NCBI GenBank assembly: GCA_023251255.1
Contig: JAHEZD010000026.1
Span: forward strand, 1-64,000
From: Chitinophagaceae bacterium
GTDB taxonomy: Bacteria; Bacteroidota; Bacteroidia; Chitinophagales; Chitinophagaceae
Length of the DNA stretch: 64,000 nt
Reading direction: 5' to 3'
Part shown: piece by piece, positions 46,307 through 54,367 of the stretch
How positions within the stretch are numbered: the first letter of the stretch is position 1
Layout: the number at the start of each line of letters is the position of its first letter
Made by a program: the position numbers and the translations under genes
The notes under the pieces: model-generated
What the model saw: the letters and a program-made list of their open reading frames with translations, nothing else
Told to the model about the DNA's origin: nothing
Databases searched by the model: none

Positions 46307-47560
46307 TTACCTGAACTGTATCGCTTTTACAGGCTTTATGCTCCTTACCAACAATGTTGGTACAATCAAGCATATAAAACATACAACAGCAGTTCCCAAG
46401 CAAACCCCAGCCACCTGCCACCATACTATGTCAACTGGGGCCTTGTTCACATAGTAAGTGCTTTCGTCAAGGCTTATAAAGCCTGTATATTGCTGGAGCA
46501 AACAAAGACCAACGCCTCCAATCAGCCCAATACCAACGCCTGCCAAAGTTATCACGCCAGCATTGTACAGGAATACCTGCTGTATGCTATTGTTTGTGGC
46601 GCCAATGGCTTTTAAGATGCCTACCATCCGTGTCCGTTCTAATACGAGAATAAGCAAGCAGGTAATCAAATTAATAATAGCAACAATGGCCATCACCACA
46701 AAAACAACATTGCGGTTCACATCTTGGATGTTCAACCAGTCAAAAATATTGGGGTACACTTCCTTGATGGTCTTGCTTGCCCAAACAGTAGGAAGTTCAG
46801 TAAGCCTTTCATTGACGCTGTCCATTTGTCGATAATCCTTGATGAACACTTCATAGCCACCAATCTCATCCGGCTCCCAATTGCTCAACCGCCTAATCAG
46901 GCGGAGGTCCCCCAACACAAAAAGTTTATCATATTCTTCAATACCTGTTTTATAGATGCCCACCACCCTCACTGGCCTATGGGTAGCAGTGCCTTCTTGT
47001 GGGGAAATGAAGTGTATATTGACTGTGTCGTTCAGGTATATCTTCAGTTCTTCCGCAACCTGTGCAGAAATGATGATTTCACGGCTGTACAAACTATCGT
47101 CAAACTTCAACCAACGGCCTTGTGTAATGAATTTCTTCAATTGGCTGCTATCATAATCATTTTCTATTCCCTTGAACAATATGCCTTCAATTTCCTTCTT
47201 CTTTTCAAGTACGGTACTCTTGGTAGCAAAAGCCTGTACCTGCGTTACACCAGTTTGTTGTTTGATGAGATGGTAGACCGTATCATTTTTTTTGATAGGT
47301 GTTTCTTCGGATACCAATGATTTGCTCATTTCAAAATGCTGCACCCGCAAATGCCCCCAGAAACTGAAGACCTTCTCGGAAACCGTTTTCTGGAAACCGT
47401 TCACAAAGGCAAGTGTAATAATCATGGCCATGACACTTACGGCAGTGGCAGCAACCGATAAGCGGATAATGAACCTTGAAAAAGATTTCTGCCTGTTGAA
47501 GGCAATACGTTTACCTATAAAAAATGCAAGGTTCAATGGTACTGTTTTAATAGACTTCAA
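46307..47560 (-). CDS. LolC/LolE-type ABC transporter permease (lipoprotein release)
   Basis: A 417-residue inner-membrane permease of the FtsX/MacB superfamily. An N-terminal TM (VAATAVSVMAMIITLAFVNG, about 35-55) is followed by a large periplasmic MacB-PCD domain, and three TMs near 280-305, 325-353 and 380-405. The start IAFNRQKSFSRFIIRLSVAATA is typical of LolE-like proteins. It would extract lipoproteins from the inner membrane with a LolD ATPase, not seen here. The frame has no ATG near the beginning; TTG at 47560 or TTG at 47536 (giving MNLAFFIGKR) are the candidates. Confidence 0.85.
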   Translation of the reverse strand: MKSIKTVPLNLAFFIGKRIAFNRQKSFSRFIIRLSVAATAVSVMAMIITLAFVNGFQKTVSEKVFSFWGHLRVQHFEMSKSLVSEETPIKKNDTVYHLIKQQTGVTQVQAFATKSTVLEKKKEIEGILFKGIENDYDSSQLKKFITQGRWLKFDDSLYSREIIISAQVAEELKIYLNDTVNIHFISPQEGTATHRPVRVVGIYKTGIEEYDKLFVLGDLRLIRRLSNWEPDEIGGYEVFIKDYRQMDSVNERLTELPTVWASKTIKEVYPNIFDWLNIQDVNRNVVFVVMAIVAIINLITCLLILVLERTRMVGILKAIGATNNSIQQVFLYNAGVITLAGVGIGLIGGVGLCLLQQYTGFISLDESTYYVNKAPVDIVWWQVAGVCLGTAVVCFICLIVPTLLVRSIKPVKAIQFR

Positions 47561-47598
47561 AACTACAGGTAACGGCGTTTAAAAAATCGGAAGTTTCA

Positions 47599-47626
47599 TG
47601 GGTATACGAGAAGCATCTTATACCCA
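47599..47626. promoter_or_regulatory. Inverted repeat between divergent lolE-like and plug genes
   Basis: TGGGTATA (47599-47606) and TATACCCA (47619-47626) form a perfect 8-bp inverted repeat with a 12-base spacer, in the middle of the intergenic region that must hold both promoters. It may be an operator; not proven. Confidence 0.35.
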
Positions 47627-47706
47627 CCACGGAAATATCTATGGCATTATTTTTCATTCTTTGTAGTATCCAAGAAAGTTGTACGTTTAAAAATCAAATT
47701 ACATCA

Positions 47707-48987
47707 ATGAAGTATTCCCTTGTTTTCCTTTTTTCGGTTTGCGTCCTGTTTGCCAATGCCCAGGCACTTGCTCCTGATGCTGTTTATATGAACATCAAGA
47801 GCATCAAGCTTTACTCACAGAACAACCAGCAGAGCGAGCCCATCATTAACCTCAATTCATCGGATTTAATGGAACTCCATTTTGATGATTTAGATGGCTA
47901 TGTAAAGAACTATTCCTATACTTTCCAACTATGCAATGCCGATTGGACAGAAGTTGACCTTAGTCCATTTGATTATATTAAAGGGTTTACGCAAAATAGG
48001 TTGAGCCAGTACCGAGTTTCATCCATTGCATTGACCAATTATGTCCACTACCAAGCATTGTTACCGGATAGGGGATGCTTTCCGAGCAGGAGTGGCAATT
48101 ATTTATTGAAGGTATTCTTGAACGGCAACCTTAATCAGTTGGCTTTTACTAAACACTTCTTTGTGGTGGATAGCAGGGCAAATATAGCAGCACAGGTACT
48201 GCAACCTTTTAACAACGACCTTTTCAAGACACACCAGCGTTTGCAGTTCAGCGTTAATGCTGCGCAATTGAACCCAGTGAACCCACAGCAACAAGTGAAG
48301 ATCGTCGTGCAGCAGAACCACCGATGGGACAACGCCCTCACCAATCTTGTTCCCACATTTATCCGTGGGAACGTATTGGAATACAATGGCGAACAGGACT
48401 GCCTTTTTCCCGGAGGGAAGGAATACCGGTGGGCAGATTTAAGGAGCTTCCGTTACCAAAGTGAACGCGTGGACAAGGTGGACAAAACCGTTCAGCCAAA
48501 TGATATTTTCTTGAAGGCTGACCCTGTACGTATTGCCATGCGTTATGCTTTTTACAAGGATTACAATGGTTGGTATGAGATAAGCAGCACGGAATCCATC
48601 AACCCATTTTGGCAAGGAGACTATGCCAATGTGCATTTTACCTTTGTGCCTGACAATAACCAGCCTTATCCTGATAAGGAGGTTTTCCTGTCTGGAGAAT
48701 TGACCAACAATCAACTGGGCGATAGTGCCAAAATGAAATACAATGCCGACAAAGGCGTATACGAAAAGACCCTTTTCCTGAAACAGGGTTATTATAGCTA
48801 TACCTACCTCACAAAAGAATTTAAGAACAAACGGGCCATTGCAGACGCTGCTCAAACTGATGGTAATTTTTGGGAAACGGAGAATGAATACACCATTTTT
48901 GTTTATTTCCGTTCATTAAGTGGCAGGCATGATGAACTGGTTGGCATAAGCACGGTCAATTCAAGAAATGGTAGGGGAGGATTTTGA
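47707..48987 (+). CDS. T9SS plug protein (DUF5103)
   Basis: A 426-residue secreted protein from the ATG at 47707, giving signal peptide MKYSLVFLFSVCVLFANAQ; an earlier ATG at 47641 would put it out of position. The sequence YMNIKSIKLYSQNNQQSEPIINLNSSDLMELHFDDLDGYVKNYSYTFQLCNADWTEVDLSPFDYIKGF is the DUF5103 hallmark. This family includes the Plug protein, which closes the periplasmic side of the SprA translocon of the type IX system. It acts in the periplasm and matches the T9SS cargo (PL1, the 50457 protein, the right-edge protein). Confidence 0.85.
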   Translation: MKYSLVFLFSVCVLFANAQALAPDAVYMNIKSIKLYSQNNQQSEPIINLNSSDLMELHFDDLDGYVKNYSYTFQLCNADWTEVDLSPFDYIKGFTQNRLSQYRVSSIALTNYVHYQALLPDRGCFPSRSGNYLLKVFLNGNLNQLAFTKHFFVVDSRANIAAQVLQPFNNDLFKTHQRLQFSVNAAQLNPVNPQQQVKIVVQQNHRWDNALTNLVPTFIRGNVLEYNGEQDCLFPGGKEYRWADLRSFRYQSERVDKVDKTVQPNDIFLKADPVRIAMRYAFYKDYNGWYEISSTESINPFWQGDYANVHFTFVPDNNQPYPDKEVFLSGELTNNQLGDSAKMKYNADKGVYEKTLFLKQGYYSYTYLTKEFKNKRAIADAAQTDGNFWETENEYTIFVYFRSLSGRHDELVGISTVNSRNGRGGF

Positions 48988-49062
48988 GGGGATTGGCCCT
49001 GAATCCTAAATGTAATGGCAGTTGCTATTTTCTAACTAACATTGCAGCCATAACACAACAGT

Positions 49063-50382
49063 ATGTATCCAAGTCTATACGATTTCTTCAAGGACGTTTT
49101 TGGTGTTGAATGGCGTGGCCTGAAAATCATCAATTCATTTGGCTTTTTTGTGGCCTTATCATTCATTGCTGCTGCTTGGGCATTGACTGCAGAATTAAAA
49201 AGGAAGCAGCGTCAGGGCCTGTTTGTGTACACAGAACAGGAAATCTTGGTTGGTAGTCCAGCAAGCTTTACTGAAATGCTCATCAATTTTTTATTGGGTT
49301 TTTTAATGGGCTTCAAAATCATTGGAGGCTTCTTCATGCCCAATGCTTTCGATGATCCGCAAGCCTTTATTTTCTCCTCACAGGGAAATTGGTTATTGGG
49401 TATTCTGGTAGGATCCTTTTTTGTATGGCTTAAATGGCGTGAAAAGAACAAGCAGAAGCTTCCCAAACCTGAGAAAAGAACGGTACGCATTTGGCCACAT
49501 GATAGGGTGGGCGACATGGTAATCTACGCAGCCATCTTCGGCTTTGCAGGAGCCAAATTATTTGACATCCTCGAAGCCCCATCAAGCTTCTTCAGGTCAT
49601 TGCAGGAAGTAAGGGAAGGTAAGCAGGACGCAAGTTCATTGATTTTCAGTGGGCTCACTTTTTACGGTGGGTTGATTGTGGCCACCATTGCCATTATCTA
49701 TTATGCAAGGAAGAACAAAATTGGGGTTATCCATTTGGCAGATGCCATTGCACCCGCTATGATGCTGGCCTATGCCCTTGGGCGCATAGGTTGTCAAGTA
49801 GCAGGCGATGGCGATTGGGGTATTGTGAACAGTGCATTTGTTAGTTCTGCAGATGGGCATGCTATCAGTGCAACATCCGAACAGTTTACTATAGCAGTGC
49901 AGAACAATGCAGAATATATAGCAAGGAAGTTTGGTTCCATTGAAAACCTGCAGCACCATTCCGTTCATTCATTCCTGGGGTTGCCCAATTGGGTTTTTGG
50001 TTACACATACCCACACAATGTAGTGGGGGATGGCGTTAACCTGATTGGCTGCAAGGGAGCACATTGCAGTTATTTGCCAATGCCTGTTTTCCCGACACCG
50101 CTCTATGAAATGATTGCCTGTGGTATCCTGTTCCTGGTTCTTTGGAACTTGAGGAAGAAACTAAAAGTGCCTGGACAAATGGCTGGCATTTACTTAATCT
50201 TCAATGGTGCTGAAAGGTTCATGATAGAGAAGATAAGGGTAAACGCCACTTACAATATCGCCGGGATGAAGATTACACAAGCAGAAATCATTTCTTTCTT
50301 GTTAGTGATTGCAGGCATTGTATTATTAGCCCAATCAAGGAAATGGTTCGGGAAGAAGGAGGAAGTTAAACTTGCTGATTAG
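49063..50382 (+). CDS. lgt: Prolipoprotein diacylglyceryl transferase
   Basis: A 439-residue multi-spanning inner-membrane enzyme that attaches diacylglycerol to the lipobox Cys of prolipoproteins. The signature GRIGCQVAGDGDWG contains R241 (E. coli R143), and NGAERFMIEKIRVN near 385 supplies the second conserved Arg region. The usual GGMSFHGG with catalytic His103 is replaced by SGLTFYGG with Tyr201. Length is well over the roughly 290 of E. coli, due to an N-terminal extension and internal loop, as is usual in Bacteroidota. The Cys17, Cys23 and Cys26 lipoproteins in this window would be its substrates. Confidence 0.92.
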   Translation: MYPSLYDFFKDVFGVEWRGLKIINSFGFFVALSFIAAAWALTAELKRKQRQGLFVYTEQEILVGSPASFTEMLINFLLGFLMGFKIIGGFFMPNAFDDPQAFIFSSQGNWLLGILVGSFFVWLKWREKNKQKLPKPEKRTVRIWPHDRVGDMVIYAAIFGFAGAKLFDILEAPSSFFRSLQEVREGKQDASSLIFSGLTFYGGLIVATIAIIYYARKNKIGVIHLADAIAPAMMLAYALGRIGCQVAGDGDWGIVNSAFVSSADGHAISATSEQFTIAVQNNAEYIARKFGSIENLQHHSVHSFLGLPNWVFGYTYPHNVVGDGVNLIGCKGAHCSYLPMPVFPTPLYEMIACGILFLVLWNLRKKLKVPGQMAGIYLIFNGAERFMIEKIRVNATYNIAGMKITQAEIISFLLVIAGIVLLAQSRKWFGKKEEVKLAD

Positions 50383-50402
50383 TCATTGTCAAATTCTTAA
50401 TA

Positions 50403-50441
50403 AAAAGCAAACGGTCACTTCTATAGCGGCCGTTTGCTTTT
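50403..50441. terminator. Shared terminator between lgt and T9SS cargo gene
   Basis: AAAAGCAAACGG (50403-50414) and CCGTTTGCTTTT (50430-50441) form a 12-bp stem; both strands end in T runs. It lies between the stops of the convergent genes (50382 and 50457). Confidence 0.88.
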
Positions 50442-50456
50442 ATGTATCCTGTTCAT

Positions 50457-51200
50457 TTATTGTTTTACAAACAAGGAAGAATAGACACTTCCATTCTCTT
50501 CCACTTGAACAAAGTATGGCCCCGGGGCCAATTTTGCAATGCTCATATCTATCTTGCTTCCCGCATTATTGGTGCTTGTGAATACCACTTTGCCATAGTT
50601 GTCAATGATCCTGATGATTGCATTCTTAAGCACATCGACTGTAGTAACGCTGATTTGTTCCTTGGCAGGATTGGGGTAGATGCTTATGTCCTTTGAAGAC
50701 CTGTTCTTAATGGAAACAATCGAACTGTATGTTGAACTTCCATCAATGTTCACTGTTTTGAGCCTGTAATAACTTACTGAACCAGCGGTAGAAATATTAT
50801 CAATGAAACTGTATGCTTTTGTGGAACTGGTATTGGCGGCAGGCACTGTTCCGATTTTTGTAAAGCTATTTCCCGAGGCAGAATACTCAACTTCGTAATG
50901 GTCGGTATTGGTTTCTTCAGAAGTAGTCCAGCTAACCGTTCTTTGACCATTTTGCAAAGCAACGCTGAAATTCACCAATGATACAGGCAAAGTCGTATTG
51001 CTGAGGTCTGCACCATAATCCCTCAGATGGTCCCTCCAAACACTATAATAGCGGATTTGGGTGGGGGACACAACGCCCATATTTTTTATGAAAGATGTGT
51101 TCTTTGTAGTTGCATTGTCTGGATTTTTTTTGTTGAATGCTTGAAAGGCAATAGTGCCACCTAGAAGTGTGGCAGATGCGAGGATATTGAATAGTTTCAT
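50457..51200 (-). CDS. Small T9SS type A cargo protein
   Basis: A 247-residue protein with N-terminal signal (MKLFNILASATLLGGTIAFQAF). Residues about 75-160 form an FN3-like domain of the kind LPVSLVNFSVALQNGQRTVSWTTSEETNTDHYEVEYS that precedes many sorting domains, and the C-terminus ISIYPNPAKEQISV ... FVKQ is a T9SS type A domain. Between signal and FN3-like part there is little else (about 45 residues), so no enzyme or adhesin domain is visible. It should reach the surface by T9SS. Role unknown. Confidence 0.85.
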   Translation of the reverse strand: MKLFNILASATLLGGTIAFQAFNKKNPDNATTKNTSFIKNMGVVSPTQIRYYSVWRDHLRDYGADLSNTTLPVSLVNFSVALQNGQRTVSWTTSEETNTDHYEVEYSASGNSFTKIGTVPAANTSSTKAYSFIDNISTAGSVSYYRLKTVNIDGSSTYSSIVSIKNRSSKDISIYPNPAKEQISVTTVDVLKNAIIRIIDNYGKVVFTSTNNAGSKIDMSIAKLAPGPYFVQVEENGSVYSSLFVKQ

Positions 51201-51703
51201 CTGCTGTTTGCTTTAATGTGGATGATATGGGTTTGTAGCTGTTATTGATTGTTTAGTTAAAACGCTTTATACTTAAAGTTCTCTGTAGGCCATAACATAG
51301 TAAAGAAAAATGGCCAGCGCACTAATTCCCTATAGCAGCTGCATTACCAAACTGCTAATGGCATTACTATTTCCCAGCCCTTCCGCAATTCAGGGCAAGC
51401 CACACCCGCAAGAATTGCACCAGCAATACGTATGTATCTGTAAAAAATGGGTTGGTTCAACAAAATCACTAAGGACTATGAGCATAACAATAAGAATTTA
51501 GTAATAACCCTAACAATTACTATTTAAACAACAATTGCGCGTAATAACAATTCTTTCAGTCTTGCCTACGAAAGGATACTCCATTTATCACCCTTATTTT
51601 ACCGTTCATGCCTAAATTATGTACTATGCAAAGCATGGTAGTTAGTTTTGTTCTGTAATATTCAAAGGCAAGAACTAAATACAACTATAAAACAACTGTA
51701 AAA
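51201..51703. other. Intergenic region with no recognisable gene
   Basis: About 500 bases of AT-rich DNA between the divergent T9SS cargo gene and the first barrel gene. A 63-codon open frame at 51310-51501 has no signal peptide, family match or good ribosome site and is not credible. The promoters of both genes must lie here, but no exact TAnnTTTG element could be placed with confidence, and no RNA structure was recognised. Confidence 0.6.
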
Positions 51704-54157
51704 ATGAAAAACATAACTTATTATTTAGCGGCTATTTGCTTGATTTTCAATTTATTAATAGCTAATGCCCAATCTGACAATGCTGGAAGAGTGACCGGTG
51801 TTGTCATGGGTAAGCCAAAAACAGTGGAAGCTGCCAATGTAGATTTGCTGAGAGCAAAAGACTCTACTATTATAAAAATGGCCATAACAGATAAGGAAGG
51901 AAGGTTTGAAATAACAAATCTGTCCAATGGAAAATACTTATTGATGGTACAAATGATAGGTTACGGCAAATACATGACTGCGCCCTTTGAACTGTCCCGC
52001 ACAAGCAATAATTACACTGCTCCAACTATAATCCTCCAATTGACCAATAAGGATCTTGGAAACGTAACCGTTGCTTCCAAAAGACCTTTTATTGAACAGA
52101 AATTGGACCGGACAATTGTAAACGTAGATGCACTTCCAACAACCTCCGGCTTAACGGTTCTGGAAATACTGGAGAAAGCTCCAGGTGTGGTGGTTGATAA
52201 AGATGGTAACATCAGCCTGAAAGGCAAACAAGGCGTGATGATCTTGGTTGACGGAAGACCAACTTACCTATCGGGGCAGGATTTGGCAAACATGCTCAAA
52301 AATATGCCCGGTGGCAATTTGGATCAATTGGAAGTCATGACAAACCCGCCGGCAAAATATGATGCTACAGGAAACTCAGGCCTGATCAATATCAGGACAA
52401 AAAAGACAAAAACAATGGGTTTTAATGGTAGTGCCACGGTTGGTTATGGTCAAGGTTTCTATCCAAAAACCAATAGCAACATCAACCTCAATTACCGCAA
52501 AGGCAAATTCAATTTTTTTGCCAATACGGGGTATAACTTTGCAGAACGGTTCCAGAACATTGAACTCAAAAGGATTTTCAGGGACAATAACAATGCACTT
52601 CTGTCAACCTTTGAGCAGAATGCTTATAGCAAAAGGAACTATAACAGCCTATCCTATAAAGTAGGCATGGATTATTTCCTGAGCAAGAAAACTACTTTTG
52701 GTATCGTGGTTAATGGTTATGGTGAGAATGGCACAGAACTGACCAATAACCTTACCCTTATTAAATTGCCAACCGGTTCATTGGATACAAGAAATACTGC
52801 AGATAATAACATTAGGAACAAGATGAAGAATACAGGTGCCAACTTCAATATCCGCCATTTATTGGATACGGTTGGAACAGAGATTACTGCCGATATTGAT
52901 TACATCAACTACCATTCAAGGAACAGGCAATCCATGAACAACTATTTCTTTGATGCAGCAGGCAGCAAGAAAAAAGCCGATGAAATGATGAAGGGCTATT
53001 TGCCATCGGATATTGATATTTACAGTGCCAAGGTTGATTACAGCCATCCCTTAAACAAGACTTCGAAGATAGAAGCTGGCATAAAAAGTAGCTATGTTGA
53101 AACAGACAACAATGCACAATATGATACATTGAGTGGAGCAATATGGGTGTCGGATGCAGGCAGGAGCAACCATTTTGTTTACAAGGAAAATATCAATGCC
53201 GCATATATAAATTTCAATAAAGAGCTAAGCAAGAAATGGAGTATACAGGCAGGCCTACGTTTGGAAAATACCATAGCCAACGGCAATCAGTTAACCACTG
53301 GTCAATCTTTCAAAAGGAATTACACGCAACTGTTCCCAACTGTATATATAGGCTTCAACCCAAATGAAAAGAACCAGTTTGCCTTAAGCTATGGAAGGAG
53401 GATAAATAGACCGGATTACGGATCATTGAATCCTTTTTACCACTTCTTGGACAAATACACTTTTGAAGTGGGCAATCCTTATTTGAACCCGCAGTTTAGT
53501 CACAACATTGAACTGACACATACCTTCGGAGGCTTCTTAACCACCACCATCAACTATAGCAAAACAATTGATATAATACAGGATATTCTCGATCAGGTGG
53601 ACAGTACCAATACCACCTTCATACACAAGGACAATATCGCCAAGCAGCAGAACATTGGACTGTCAGTAAGTGCCATGATACCTATTGCCAAATGGTGGAA
53701 GGCAAATGTTTACACAAACATCTATAACAACAAATATAGCGGTTTGGTGAATGGGGCTTACTTGGATGTTGAAGGCACAACTTTATCAGCCAATATCAGC
53801 AACCAGTTCAGTCTCAAAAAAGGCTGGAATGCAGAAATAAGCGGCAACTACCAGAGCCGGGCATTAGGTGGGGTAATTGTAATGAAACCAATGGGCATAG
53901 TCAATATGGCTATTACTAAACAGGTACTGAAAAACAAGGGCACCTTGAAACTCAATGTGAGGGATGTATTCCGTACGCAGGAATTCAATGGTTACTCAAA
54001 ATATCAGAATATCGATTTGACCATACATCAAACACGTGACAGCAGGGTGGTGAATCTTGGCTTTACTTACCGTTTCGGAAAAGGCAAACCGGCACAGCAA
54101 CGAAAAAGGGGCGGTGCAGGCGAGGAGCAGAATAGGGTAGGTGGTGGTAGCAACTAA
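51704..54157 (+). CDS. Outer-membrane beta-barrel protein with CarboxypepD and plug domains (tandem copy 1)
   Basis: An 817-residue protein with signal peptide (ending LIANAQ, residue 23). A CarboxypepD-like domain (GRVTGVVMGKPKTVEAANVDLLRAKDSTIIKMAITDKEGRFEI) is followed by a plug (LEILEKAPGVVVDKDGNISLKGKQGVMILVDGRPTYLSGQDLANMLKNMP) and a barrel ending FTYRFGKGKPAQQRKRGG. Its Gly-rich end after the last strand is unusual in length. It belongs to the OMP_b-brl_3/TonB-like family. The next gene is a close paralogue, 144 bases downstream. Confidence 0.88.
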   Translation: MKNITYYLAAICLIFNLLIANAQSDNAGRVTGVVMGKPKTVEAANVDLLRAKDSTIIKMAITDKEGRFEITNLSNGKYLLMVQMIGYGKYMTAPFELSRTSNNYTAPTIILQLTNKDLGNVTVASKRPFIEQKLDRTIVNVDALPTTSGLTVLEILEKAPGVVVDKDGNISLKGKQGVMILVDGRPTYLSGQDLANMLKNMPGGNLDQLEVMTNPPAKYDATGNSGLINIRTKKTKTMGFNGSATVGYGQGFYPKTNSNINLNYRKGKFNFFANTGYNFAERFQNIELKRIFRDNNNALLSTFEQNAYSKRNYNSLSYKVGMDYFLSKKTTFGIVVNGYGENGTELTNNLTLIKLPTGSLDTRNTADNNIRNKMKNTGANFNIRHLLDTVGTEITADIDYINYHSRNRQSMNNYFFDAAGSKKKADEMMKGYLPSDIDIYSAKVDYSHPLNKTSKIEAGIKSSYVETDNNAQYDTLSGAIWVSDAGRSNHFVYKENINAAYINFNKELSKKWSIQAGLRLENTIANGNQLTTGQSFKRNYTQLFPTVYIGFNPNEKNQFALSYGRRINRPDYGSLNPFYHFLDKYTFEVGNPYLNPQFSHNIELTHTFGGFLTTTINYSKTIDIIQDILDQVDSTNTTFIHKDNIAKQQNIGLSVSAMIPIAKWWKANVYTNIYNNKYSGLVNGAYLDVEGTTLSANISNQFSLKKGWNAEISGNYQSRALGGVIVMKPMGIVNMAITKQVLKNKGTLKLNVRDVFRTQEFNGYSKYQNIDLTIHQTRDSRVVNLGFTYRFGKGKPAQQRKRGGAGEEQNRVGGGSN

Positions 54158-54222
54158 GCCCAACAATCCGATGTCTATTGTCAACGATGAATGGTCCATT
54201 GTACAATCAATTTATAACGATA

Positions 54223-54250
54223 AAACTCCGCTCATCCTAGAACGGGGTTT
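54223..54250 (+). terminator. Weak terminator or hairpin after barrel copy 1
   Basis: AAACTCCG (54223-54230) pairs with CGGGGTTT (54243-54250) with one G-T pair. The T tract is short, so it may be partial, allowing some readthrough into the paralogue. Confidence 0.4.
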
Positions 54251-54367
54251 CATCGCTTCCACAAAACATGGATAATTCCCGTTTGTCCTAATTTCACAAA
54301 TTTGTTTGCACGAGGCTTGTCATTTTTATCGGGCAAACAAAATAGTTCACGGCATCAACAACTACTT

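Noticed and set aside
46724-47320. 198-codon open frame on the plus strand
   Set aside because: Antisense to the LolE-like permease; no family feature.
51310-51501. 63-codon open frame in the 500-base gap
   Set aside because: No signal, composition bias or conserved phrase; probably chance.
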